Of a DNA stretch of 33,891 nt, positions 1 to 7,675 are shown piece after piece. Under the pieces are notes generated by a model. That model had not been told where the DNA came from and did no database searches. It saw only the letters and a program-made list of their open reading frames with translations. The stretch is from an uncultured Bacteroidales bacterium (GTDB lineage: Bacteria > Bacteroidota > Bacteroidia > Bacteroidales > JAFGXI01): the NCBI GenBank assembly GCA_947311115.1, contig CAMZKE010000078.1, positions 1 through 33,891 of the forward strand. Reading direction: 5' to 3'. Numbering within the stretch: the first letter of the stretch is position 1; every line of letters begins with the position of its first letter. The position numbers and the translations under genes are program-made.

Positions 1-402
1 ATTTGTCATCAGAGAGTTTGTTTTTTGTTCACCTCAAAGATAATTTGAGTTTAAAACTTCTCTCTGTTTTTTTTAATTTATTTTTTTATTTAGGACGCTA
101 TTGTTTTCTTATTATTATTATTATTATTTGGTTTTTTCTCATATTTATCAATAATATAACTATTTATAGTTCATTTGATAAATTTTAAAACTATTGTATA
201 TACTGATTATATTGGGTGTGAAAGCTCAGTAACTAACTAATTAACCTAAAATGTAAATTCCCTAATTTGGTTTATATATTTTATACATTATGTTTAAGCA
301 TGAATAATTATGGTTAACTATAAAATATTTACCGAATACAAACTCAAACTGTACGTTTAATAAATTGATGTGTAATTTCTTGACAAATACAGAATAAATT
401 CA
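1..402. other. AT-rich region without a convincing gene
   Basis: I see no credible gene here. It is very AT-rich and contains a (TTA)6 trinucleotide run at 109-126 inside a T-rich tract. A 61-codon open frame at 3-188 starts with TTG, is dominated by Phe, Leu and Ile from T-rich DNA, and resembles no family I recognise. It could be the tail of a gene entering from the left edge, but nothing supports that. The right part leads into the promoter of the next gene. Confidence 0.5.
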
Positions 403-410
403 TAATATTG
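380..410 (+). promoter_or_regulatory. Probable sigma-ABfr promoter for the small T9SS protein
   Basis: TTG at 380-382 is followed after 20 nt by TAATATTG at 403-410, one mismatch from the Bacteroidota -7 consensus TAnnTTTG. The ATG lies 19 nt downstream of the element, giving a short leader without a Shine-Dalgarno sequence. Confidence 0.45.
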
Positions 411-429
411 TAATAAATAATAAAAACAA

Positions 430-933
430 ATGATCATGAAGCGACTTATTTATTTATTCACTTTTTTAACAATTGGTACTTTAGTTAGTGCCCAAACTGC
501 AGACCAAAATGTAATAGGCTCGGCTGGAGGCTATGATACAACAAGCAATGTTAAAGTTAGTTGGACAGTTGGAGAGGTAGTTACAGAAACAGCAACCGAT
601 GGTAATAATACCCTGACTCAAGGTTTTCATCAAACAAATTTAACAATAACTCAAATTGAAGAAGAGCTTATCAGTAATGATAATTTTTCAATTAATATTT
701 ATCCTAACCCTGCAGTACATTCAGTAAGTATGCAAGTAACTGCAGAAAGTGTAAAAGGTTTAAAATATGAGTTAAACGATAATAACGGTAAATTATTATT
801 AAAAGGTAATTTTAAAAATAAATTGGAAAAAATTGATTTCTCAATTTATCAGCCAAGTATTTATTATATAAGAATATATAATGATAAAGGTACATTTGCT
901 GATACATATAAAGTAGTAAAAGATAGAAAATAA
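430..933 (+). CDS. Small secreted protein with T9SS type A sorting domain
   Basis: A 167-residue exported protein. A signal peptide covers about residues 1-22 (MKRLIYLFTFL core, cleaved near SAQ). A short Gly/Thr-rich segment follows (about 23-75, including SAGGYDT, SWTVGEVV and TLTQGFHQ), of the kind seen in many stand-alone Bacteroidota T9SS cargo proteins. Residues about 87-167 form a C-terminal sorting domain with the hallmark INIYPNPA, a central NNGKLLLKG and a final YKVVKDRK. The C-terminal domain is normally removed after export through the T9SS outer-membrane channel. The passenger is tiny, so it is probably a surface or structural protein; no enzyme domain is visible. The start could be the ATG at 430 or at 436 (MKRL). 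Function unknown. Confidence 0.85.
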   Translation: MIMKRLIYLFTFLTIGTLVSAQTADQNVIGSAGGYDTTSNVKVSWTVGEVVTETATDGNNTLTQGFHQTNLTITQIEEELISNDNFSINIYPNPAVHSVSMQVTAESVKGLKYELNDNNGKLLLKGNFKNKLEKIDFSIYQPSIYYIRIYNDKGTFADTYKVVKDRK

Positions 934-934
934 T

Positions 935-964
935 TTGGAATAATAAATATAATCACTATCTTTG
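935..964 (+). promoter_or_regulatory. Sigma-ABfr promoter of the initiator tRNA
   Basis: TTG at 935-937, a 19-nt spacer, then a perfect TATCTTTG at 957-964. The tRNA begins 41 nt after the element. Spacing and both boxes match the Bacteroidota housekeeping consensus. Confidence 0.7.
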
Positions 965-1004
965 CACTCGCAAAAACAGAAAGTTCTTATACATAAACAT
1001 ATAT

Positions 1005-1076
1005 TGCGGGGTGGAGCAGAGGCAGCTCGGCGGGCTCATAACCCGTAGGTCGCAGGTTCGAGTCCTGTCCCCGCTA
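1005..1076 (+). tRNA. Initiator tRNA-fMet (CAT)
   Basis: A complete cloverleaf of 72 nt. The acceptor is 1005-1011 with 1069-1075, the D stem GAGC/GCTC is 1014-1017 with 1025-1028, and the anticodon arm is 1030-1046 with CAT at 1037-1039. The T arm is 1052-1068 with loop TTCGAGT, and the discriminator is A1076. Three initiator hallmarks are visible: an unpaired first acceptor position (T1005 against T1075), three consecutive G-C pairs at the base of the anticodon loop (GGG 1032-1034 with CCC 1042-1044), and an A-T pair at D-stem position 11-24. CCA is not encoded. It charges with methionine and starts translation after formylation. Confidence 0.95.
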
Positions 1077-1084
1077 CTAAGCTT

Positions 1085-1130
1085 GACAAATCAGATTTAT
1101 TTTTGGTTTGTCTTTTTTTTGCCCTTCTGT
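1085..1130 (+). terminator. Terminator after tRNA-fMet
   Basis: GACAAA (1085-1090) pairs with TTTGTC (1117-1122) around an AT-rich loop, followed directly by eight T at 1123-1130. It starts 9 nt after the tRNA. Confidence 0.6.
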
Positions 1131-1151
1131 TTCCTTTGCTATATCTTCAAT

Positions 1152-1197
1152 ACAGGCAAATCATATTCATATTTTTGGTTAGATATTGCCTGTTTTT
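1152..1197 (+). terminator. Second terminator-like hairpin
   Basis: ACAGGCAA (1152-1159) pairs with TTGCCTGT (1186-1193) and runs into TTTT. The interior resembles the interior of the terminator just upstream (CAAATCA, then an AT tract, then TTTTTGGTT), so the two may be diverged tandem copies. Confidence 0.45.
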
Positions 1198-1561
1198 AGT
1201 ATTAAGGACTGCACCGGTAGGAAATACTAAATCTTGAATCATTATTCTTGTTTTATAATCGCCAGAATTTCAATATTCATTGATATTTTGACAAATATTA
1301 CGCTATGTATTATACATTTTTTGTAAAAAGTAAAGCTCACAATATTAATCCATATACAGCAGCATGGTTTGTCGCCTCGTCTCAGAAAAAGAAAAACTAA
1401 TGAATAATTTGGGTTAATTACTGAACCTACTGTAAATAAGTCTTGAATATATTCTTGTAATACACTCTATTAAAACTAATATAATTGAATGAAATATGAT
1501 TCGATAATTATTGGGGGATATTAATATTCATCTTTTTTAGCACAAAGATAATATTTATGCA
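1198..1561. other. Intergenic region without a supported gene
   Basis: There is no convincing gene. The longest local candidate, 1305-1400 on the plus strand (31 codons), has no recognisable motif. A TATCTTTG-type box lies on the minus strand near 1542-1549 but has no gene below it. The region is slightly less AT-rich than the first 400 bases and may hold decayed sequence. Confidence 0.4.
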
Positions 1562-2716
1562 CTAAGCCTGAAATTGACCTTTAGGTCTGTATTTATTTTC
1601 AAATTTTATCCACCTTAATGGGATATTACCTTTTAAAGTTTCAGTATAATCTTTTTCTGAACATGAAATAGGGATTTTTTTATTAGCTAATTCAATTTCA
1701 AACCACCAACGATTATTAATTGTATTGTTATAAAATACTATACTTGTATCGTTTTTGGCAATTGTTACCGATATTTTTTTGTATTTATTATCGTCAGAAA
1801 AAGGATTATCGTTATATCTTGAATTAAAACCTAAAATAAAATACCAAATAATTTGTGCTGTAAGTTTTGTAGTAATTGTTTCATCTTTAAGTTTATCAAG
1901 TAATTCAGTAATATTAAAAATCTCAGAGTTATCGCTTATTCCTGCGTAAAATGCAATTTGGCAAATATCGTGAGCCGAAAAACCATTAGGAGTTTGGTTT
2001 TTAACATCAGGTGCATCAAAATAACTTATTGCCGACATATTTATTGATACAATATCGGCATCGCGTAAAAGATATTCATTTGTTGTAATATCATTTTTTA
2101 ATAAGCCAAAACGATGAGCTTCAAAACCCAAATTGTTTATTAAATCTATAGTTTTTATATGGTTATAATGTGTTTGATATCCAAGATTTATATAATGGAA
2201 AAGCTTATGGTCTTTATTTAATAATATTTTATTAAAATCACTATTATTGCTTTCCTGTTCAGGGTTTACAAAATTGATTATTGATGAAATATCTGCAATA
2301 TTTACAAATTTATCTTCAAATTCGTAAGTATTATAAATTCCGTTTATTAAGCTTTTGTCGTTACCAATAATAATTATGCTTTTTACTTCATGTTTTATTT
2401 CAAGTAAGGCTTCACGAAGCGTAAAAATATTGGCACTTTCTTTATTTGTTCTTAGATTTCCTAAATCGATAATGTTAATCTTTTTATCGAAAAATGCCAA
2501 TGAATAAAGCTCTTTTCTAATTTGCAGAGCAGTTGTGTTTAAACCTACCGAAAAAATAATTATATCGTATTTGCTTAGGGTATATTCTTTTTGTGTACCT
2601 GTATTTATGGTAATGTTTTTTCCAAATGAAAGCTCGCTTGGTGTATATTTATCGTATTTGTAATCGAATGACGAAATGCATTCAAAATAATTTTGGATAT
2701 TAATTTTATTGCTCAT
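1562..2716 (-). CDS. Ureohydrolase-fold (arginase/formimidoylglutamase-like) protein lacking metal ligands
   Basis: A 384-residue cytosolic protein resembling the arginase/agmatinase/formimidoylglutamase superfamily, most clearly at PNGFSAHDICQIAFYAGISD (about 243-262), which matches the segment after the second metal motif of ureohydrolases. The Mn-binding motifs are degenerate. The GGGH position reads IIGNDKSL (about 116-123), the DAHxD region near 168-185 lacks a proper D-x-H-x-D, and SFDIDAID reads SINMSAIS (about 224-231). It is therefore probably a non-catalytic homologue, of a type Bacteroidota genomes often annotate as formimidoylglutamase. It is the last gene of an operon; its ATG overlaps the end of the antiporter gene by 11 bp, suggesting translational coupling. 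Role unknown. I am fairly sure of the fold and unsure of the function. Confidence 0.7.
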   Translation of the reverse strand: MSNKINIQNYFECISSFDYKYDKYTPSELSFGKNITINTGTQKEYTLSKYDIIIFSVGLNTTALQIRKELYSLAFFDKKINIIDLGNLRTNKESANIFTLREALLEIKHEVKSIIIIGNDKSLINGIYNTYEFEDKFVNIADISSIINFVNPEQESNNSDFNKILLNKDHKLFHYINLGYQTHYNHIKTIDLINNLGFEAHRFGLLKNDITTNEYLLRDADIVSINMSAISYFDAPDVKNQTPNGFSAHDICQIAFYAGISDNSEIFNITELLDKLKDETITTKLTAQIIWYFILGFNSRYNDNPFSDDNKYKKISVTIAKNDTSIVFYNNTINNRWWFEIELANKKIPISCSEKDYTETLKGNIPLRWIKFENKYRPKGQFQA

Positions 2717-3995
2717 TATTTGTATTGTCTTCGTTTAATTTTGTTTCTGTGTTATCTGAAATTTCTTCAGTTTCCTGATTAGTATTTTCTGATGTGTCGG
2801 TTTCTAATTGTAATTTTTCGGACTTACTGTTTTTTATTAAAGCCCAAGTCATTATTCCTCCTGTTACAAGTATGGTAAATAGTAAAATACCCTCCTCAAA
2901 CTCAGGTACAAGATATTCTTTTGGTATTGCAAAAATTAACAATATTGTAATTAAACCACGAGGAGCAATAAAAACTTGAGGGTGAATATCTTTACCAATA
3001 AATACTCTTAAAATTAACCATCTTATTGAGTAAATTATTACAACAACAAGTAATGTAATTACCCAAACTCTAATACTTATAAGTGACATTAAACTTATTG
3101 ATAATCCGAAAATTACAAAAAAGAAAGTGCGAACAACAAAAGCTGTTTCGCCTGTAATAATTTTAAAATCGGCAAGTATTGTAGAAATTTGTTCTTCTTT
3201 TAAAAACTTTTTAAATGGTCCTATAAAAAAAATATTTTTATTATTTAAGACTAAACCAAAAATAAGAATCATAAGCAGCGACGACATATGAAATGTTTTG
3301 CCAATAGCATATATCATTACAAGAACCGCTATAAGTAAAAATAATTTTATGTTTGATGATAAGCTCTCGAATAATATTATTAGGGCATAACTCATCACAA
3401 AAGATATAATTATTGTGCCAAAAACATTTAACGAAATAGATAAACCTACTTCTTTTGCCGTACCAACATCAACACTACCCAAAAGAAAATAAAAAAACAT
3501 TATTCCTATAATATCGGAAAAAGTACTTTCGTAAATCAAAAATTCCTTTTTTTCTTCATTAAGTTTTTGAACCGAAGGTATAATAATAGCACTACTCAAT
3601 ACTGACAACGGTATTGCAAATAATAATGCACGAAATAAATCTATATTTAAAACCGATTGCAAAACCAATGCAAACAAAATTGATGTTCCGCCAATACCTA
3701 AAATTGCTACCAACAGAGCTTTTACAATAAGCCAAATTCTATCTTTGCGTAATTCTAAATCGAGCGATGCTTCAAGCACTATCATAATTAGCCCAATTGT
3801 GCCAATTATTTCTAGAAACATACTTAAATCTATATTGGCAACACCGGTAACATTTAATCCGAATTTTATAAAAATACCAAGTAATATTAGCATTAAAACC
3901 GATGGTATATTGGTTTTATTTGAAATAATATTAATTATATACGATAATATAATTATTAATGAAGCCCCAATAATTATTTGATAGCTTGTAAACAT
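2706..3995 (-). CDS. CPA1-type cation/proton antiporter
   Basis: A 429-residue inner-membrane protein with about 12-13 hydrophobic segments, typical of monovalent cation:proton antiporters (NhaP/CPA1 and relatives) that exchange Na+ or K+ for H+. The core segment YESTFSDIIGIMFF (about 155-168) corresponds to the CPA1 ExLxND motif, but reads Ser-Asp (S160, D161) where Asn-Asp is usual. A conserved APRGLITILLIF segment lies further on. The last 40 or so residues are a hydrophilic acidic tail rich in Glu, Asp, Asn and Thr. I chose the ATG at 3995: the longer frame from 4058 would run 52 bp into the upstream gene, while 3995 leaves an 11-bp gap. Middle gene of a three-gene operon. Confidence 0.8.
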   Translation of the reverse strand: MFTSYQIIIGASLIIILSYIINIISNKTNIPSVLMLILLGIFIKFGLNVTGVANIDLSMFLEIIGTIGLIMIVLEASLDLELRKDRIWLIVKALLVAILGIGGTSILFALVLQSVLNIDLFRALLFAIPLSVLSSAIIIPSVQKLNEEKKEFLIYESTFSDIIGIMFFYFLLGSVDVGTAKEVGLSISLNVFGTIIISFVMSYALIILFESLSSNIKLFLLIAVLVMIYAIGKTFHMSSLLMILIFGLVLNNKNIFFIGPFKKFLKEEQISTILADFKIITGETAFVVRTFFFVIFGLSISLMSLISIRVWVITLLVVVIIYSIRWLILRVFIGKDIHPQVFIAPRGLITILLIFAIPKEYLVPEFEEGILLFTILVTGGIMTWALIKNSKSEKLQLETDTSENTNQETEEISDNTETKLNEDNTNNEQ

Positions 3996-4006
3996 AACAT
4001 GTAGTT

Positions 4007-4759
4007 TTAGTTGTAATAATAATCTGCAACTTGTCGCTGTCTGAAAGGTATTAACCAACCAACTCTAATACCAAAATACAAATCTAGTCTGTCTTTATCA
4101 TCATATTTTTCTAGTTGAAAATCAAATTTTCTACGACTCTTAGTAAAGCCTTGTGTAAATTCAAATCCAACAATAAAATTGGTTAATCTATTTTTTCCCA
4201 TATATAAAAAACCTATAAATTCTTGCAAAGCAAAACCATTTACAAGTTTATCGTAACCTTTTTTATAATCATCAAGTATTTGTGGGGTTCGGTTTCCATC
4301 GTTTTCTATAAGTATATGATGTTCTAAAAAACCACCTCCAACTGTTGCTAAAATACCTGTGTTTGAATTCCCTTTAGTAATAGGAAAAAGCTTTCCTGCC
4401 TTTAGTCCAATATAGTAACCACGTTCGCTCATTTCAATATTTGAGTTATGACCAAATTTATCAGTAATATTACCATCGGAAGTTTTTATTCCATCCATTG
4501 TAGTATATGCCTCTTCTTTTAACTCTTTCCCAAAAATGTAATAAGCATCTAAGCCAAAAGTGAAGTTATCTTTTAATTTTAGCCAAAATGTTCCTCCAAC
4601 ATTAAAATTGTTTCCAAATCGAGTTGATAAATCACCTCCAGGTATTTGATAACCAAAATTTACCGATATGCCCGGAATAATTATTTTTTCATCTTTCTTA
4701 TTTTGAGAAAACAAGCTTATCGAACTTACTAATAAAAATATAATTACTACTTTTTTCAT
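4007..4759 (-). CDS. Outer-membrane beta-barrel-like protein
   Basis: A 250-residue exported protein with a signal peptide (MKKVVIIFLLVSSISLFSQ). The mature part alternates polar and hydrophobic residues with many Gly and aromatic residues (VNFGYQIPGG, VGGTFWLKL, FGLDAYYIFG, YIGLKAGKLFPI, LDLYFGIRVGWLIPF), as expected for a small outer-membrane barrel. The chain ends with Tyr and Asn rather than the Phe typical of proteobacterial porins. The start is the ATG at 4759; a TTG at 4768 also reads in frame but overlaps the promoter box. First gene of the operon with the antiporter and the ureohydrolase-like gene. No specific ligand or function is evident. Confidence 0.7.
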   Translation of the reverse strand: MKKVVIIFLLVSSISLFSQNKKDEKIIIPGISVNFGYQIPGGDLSTRFGNNFNVGGTFWLKLKDNFTFGLDAYYIFGKELKEEAYTTMDGIKTSDGNITDKFGHNSNIEMSERGYYIGLKAGKLFPITKGNSNTGILATVGGGFLEHHILIENDGNRTPQILDDYKKGYDKLVNGFALQEFIGFLYMGKNRLTNFIVGFEFTQGFTKSRRKFDFQLEKYDDKDRLDLYFGIRVGWLIPFRQRQVADYYYN

Positions 4760-4765
4760 TGTAAG

Positions 4766-4773
4766 CAAAGATA
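4766..4773 (-). promoter_or_regulatory. -7 promoter element abutting the start codon
   Basis: TATCTTTG, a perfect TAnnTTTG, reads on the minus strand from 4773 to 4766. The ATG begins at 4759, only 7 nt beyond the final G, so the transcript would have almost no leader. No clear TTG box is seen at the expected distance. Confidence 0.5.
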
Positions 4774-4919
4774 ATGTTTTTAACTATATTTTTATAACTG
4801 AATTTAAGAAAATAATTTAAGTATGCTTAATAAATTTAAAATCTTTAAAAAAGTTAAAAAGTAACAAAAACATTAGCTTTATCGTCATAAAATTTTAAAT
4901 TTACAATGTTTTATATAAA

Positions 4920-6329
4920 ATGAAAAATATGCGTAAACTCTTTAGCGTACTTATTGTTCTTGTGGCATCACAACTTTTCTCTCAAACATGGGATTTAGAA
5001 ACATGTATTACATATGCTTTAGAGCATAATATACAGGTAAAACAGCAGGAATTAAATACTCAAATTTCGGAAAACACAAATAAGCAAAGTAAAATGGGAG
5101 TGTTACCAAATTTAAATGCAAATTTAAATCGTAGCTATTCTTTTGGACGAAGTGTTGACCCTTTTACAAATGAGTTTAATCAAACAAATGCGGTAAACGA
5201 TAACTATGGAATAAATAGTTCGGTAACACTTTTTAACGGGTTTCAAAAAATTAATTCAATAAAACAAACAAAACTTGATATGCTTGCAAGTTTACAAGAT
5301 TTGGAGAAAATTAAAAATGATATATCCTTAAATGTAGCTTCATCGTTTTTAACTATTTTGTTTAATCAAGAGCTTTTAAAAATTGCTGAAGACCAAGCAG
5401 CTGTTACAAAAACACAGGTAGAACGCACTAGTTCTCTTGTTGATGCAGGTAGTCTTGCAAAAGGCGACTTATTGCAATTAGAATCGCAATATGCAAGCGA
5501 AGAATTAAATATTATAAATGCACAAAATCAGCTTGATATTTCAATGTTAACATTAATACAACTGTTAGAATTAGACTCTATTGATAATTTTAAAATAGCA
5601 AAACCTAATACCGATAATTTTACTTATGCACCATTACCTGTAATGGAAGAAGTAATAACATTATCTGAAAATTTGCCACAGATAAAAAGTGCAGAGTATA
5701 GATTAAGTAGTGCAGAAAAAGGTTTAAGTATAAAAAAAGGTATGCGTTCGCCATCATTAAGTTTAAGTTTGGGGTACAATACTGGTTACTCTGACCAACG
5801 ACAAATTGTTGATCAAACTACAATGAGTTCGTATAGAAGTGGTTATACCGAGAACTTGATTCCTGTTTATACCTACCAACCAATTAATACTTATATTACA
5901 AAACCCTTTTACGACCAAATTGATGATAACAGAAATGCAAGTGTTGGTTTTTCATTAGCCATCCCAATTTTTAATAACTGGCAAGTAAATACATCAATAA
6001 ACAATGCAAAAATATCAGTTTTGAATTCGAAATACTCATTAGAACTTGAAAAAAATAATCTGGAAAAAGAAATTAAACAACAATATACTGAGGCACTTGC
6101 AGCAAAGAAAAAATATAATGCAACTGAAAAAGCATTGTTAGCAAACAAAGAGGCATTTAAATATACACAAGAAAAATTTGATGTCGGATTGGTAAATTCG
6201 GTTGATTTTAACATTCAAAAAAATAAACTTATTAAAGCAGAATCTGATTTGTTACAAGCTAAATATGATTATATTTTTAAGCTTAAAATTTTAGATTTTT
6301 ATATGGGGAAACCTCTTACTTTAAACTAA
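4920..6329 (+). CDS. TolC family outer-membrane efflux protein
   Basis: A 469-residue protein of the outer membrane factor family, which forms trimeric channels joining inner-membrane pumps to the exterior. A signal peptide covers about 1-22 (KLFSVLIVLVASQLFSQ). The rest shows the two-fold TolC repeat: a helical half starting TWDLETCITYALEHN, beta segments (YSFGRSVDPF, NSSVTLFNGF), long helices, then a second half with GFSLAIPIFNNWQVN and a C-terminal helix ending FKLKILDFYMGKPL. Loop segment 290-330 is long and Tyr/Thr-rich. It is followed after 4 bp by the adaptor gene, so they are clearly cotranscribed. No pump gene follows. Confidence 0.92.
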   Translation: MKNMRKLFSVLIVLVASQLFSQTWDLETCITYALEHNIQVKQQELNTQISENTNKQSKMGVLPNLNANLNRSYSFGRSVDPFTNEFNQTNAVNDNYGINSSVTLFNGFQKINSIKQTKLDMLASLQDLEKIKNDISLNVASSFLTILFNQELLKIAEDQAAVTKTQVERTSSLVDAGSLAKGDLLQLESQYASEELNIINAQNQLDISMLTLIQLLELDSIDNFKIAKPNTDNFTYAPLPVMEEVITLSENLPQIKSAEYRLSSAEKGLSIKKGMRSPSLSLSLGYNTGYSDQRQIVDQTTMSSYRSGYTENLIPVYTYQPINTYITKPFYDQIDDNRNASVGFSLAIPIFNNWQVNTSINNAKISVLNSKYSLELEKNNLEKEIKQQYTEALAAKKKYNATEKALLANKEAFKYTQEKFDVGLVNSVDFNIQKNKLIKAESDLLQAKYDYIFKLKILDFYMGKPLTLN

Positions 6330-6333
6330 TAAA

Positions 6334-7584
6334 ATGAACAAAACACTTAAATATTTATTAATAGCCACAGCTGTAATTATTGTATTAATAATTATAGGAA
6401 AAAAATCAGGAGTTGTAGGTAAAAAGATTATTTTAAAAGTAGCAACCGAAAAAGTTACTAAACGAACTTTAACCGAAACAATTACTGCAAATGGTAAAAT
6501 ACAGCCAAAAACAGAGGTGAAAATTAGTGCCGACGTATCTGGCGAAATTATTGAGCTTTTTGTTGAAGATGGTGATTCTGTTCAACAGGGCGACTTACTA
6601 TTAAAAATAAATCCTGATATTTATTTGTCAACTATTGAACGATTGCAAGCATCAGTAAATTCATCGAAATCGCAATTACTGCAAACCGAGGCTCAACTTT
6701 TGGAAAAAAAGCAGAACTATGATAGAAATAAAAAATTATTCGATAAAGAAACAATCTCAAAAGCTGAATTTGAGAGTATTGAAATTGCGTATAAAATTGC
6801 ACAAGCAAATCTTTCATCATCACAATTTGCAGTTCAAAGCTCAGAGGCATCGCTAAAAGAGGCAAACGAAAACTTAAGAAAGACCAGTATTTTTGCACCT
6901 ATTTCGGGTATTGTTACTAAACTTAATGTTGAAAAAGGCGAACGTGTTGTAGGTACTGCACAAATGACCGGTACTGAAATTATGCGAATTGCTAACCTAA
7001 ATAATATGGAGGTGAAAATTGACGTAAACGAGAACGATATTGTACGTGTAAGTAAAAACGATACTGCACTTATTGAAGTTGACGCATATCTCGATCATAA
7101 ATTTAAAGGAGTTGTTACAGAAATTGCTAATTCGGCTAACACCGATGGTGTTTCGGCAGACCAAGTAACAAATTTTGAGGTAAAAATAAGAATATTACCC
7201 GAATCGTATAAAGAGCTTGTGAAAAAGGATAGACCTTATCCTTTTCGCCCCGGTATGTCGGCATCGGTTGATATACAAACAGAAACTGAATATAATGTGT
7301 TAACAGTTCCTATACAGTCGGTTACAGCACGTGCTGATTCGCTTTTACCTGATTCAATGCAACAAAATGAAAATGGCGATTTGCAAGAAATAGTGTTTGT
7401 TTACAATAACGATATAGTTAAGATAAGGAAAGTAACTACAGGCATACAAAACGATAGCTATATTCAAATAAAAACAGGACTAAAACCTGATGAAGAGGTT
7501 GTTTCTGCTCCTTATACTGCTATCTCAAAAAAGCTAAAAGATAATACTACTGTTGAAAAAGTAGATGAGAAAGATTTATTTTAA
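6334..7584 (+). CDS. HlyD/MFP-family periplasmic adaptor
   Basis: A 416-residue membrane fusion protein linking an inner-membrane transporter to TolC. It has an N-terminal anchor helix at about 7-22 and the first half of a lipoyl domain at about 60-92 (VKISADVSGEIIELFVEDGD). A long alpha-helical hairpin rich in Lys, Glu and Gln lies at about 95-182, then the second lipoyl half (IFAPISGIVTKLNVEKGE, about 186-203). The beta-barrel and membrane-proximal domains complete the chain (FRPGMSASVDIQ, VLTVPIQSV). The architecture fits adaptors of MacB-type ABC exporters, commonly encoded with TolC and ABC genes in Bacteroidota. Here the operon ends at a strong terminator, so the pump must be encoded elsewhere. 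Confidence 0.92.
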   Translation: MNKTLKYLLIATAVIIVLIIIGKKSGVVGKKIILKVATEKVTKRTLTETITANGKIQPKTEVKISADVSGEIIELFVEDGDSVQQGDLLLKINPDIYLSTIERLQASVNSSKSQLLQTEAQLLEKKQNYDRNKKLFDKETISKAEFESIEIAYKIAQANLSSSQFAVQSSEASLKEANENLRKTSIFAPISGIVTKLNVEKGERVVGTAQMTGTEIMRIANLNNMEVKIDVNENDIVRVSKNDTALIEVDAYLDHKFKGVVTEIANSANTDGVSADQVTNFEVKIRILPESYKELVKKDRPYPFRPGMSASVDIQTETEYNVLTVPIQSVTARADSLLPDSMQQNENGDLQEIVFVYNNDIVKIRKVTTGIQNDSYIQIKTGLKPDEEVVSAPYTAISKKLKDNTTVEKVDEKDLF

Positions 7585-7622
7585 CCCTGATTATTGCTGC
7601 TTTTATCTGCTTTATGAAAAAA

Positions 7623-7656
7623 AAAATAGGCTATCCTTTTTGGATAGCCTATTTTG
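7623..7656. terminator. Bidirectional terminator between adaptor and metK
   Basis: AAAATAGGCTATCC (7623-7636) pairs over 14 bp with GGATAGCCTATTTT (7642-7655) around a TTTTT loop. A-rich on one side and T-rich on the other, it can serve both convergent genes. Confidence 0.85.
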
Positions 7657-7675
7657 TATATTAGAATATATTTTC

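Noticed and set aside
3..188. 61-codon open frame at the left edge
   Set aside because: TTG start, composition set by T-rich DNA, no recognisable motif.
1011..1199. 62-codon open frame overlapping the tRNA
   Set aside because: It reads through the tRNA-fMet gene and its terminators.
1305..1400. 31-codon plus-strand ORF (MYYTFFVKSKAHN start)
   Set aside because: No Shine-Dalgarno, no promoter box, no homology signal; it could be decayed coding sequence but nothing supports it.
3996..4058. Longer N terminus for the antiporter
   Set aside because: It would overlap the preceding gene by 52 bp and adds a non-membrane leader; ATG 3995 starts at the first helix.
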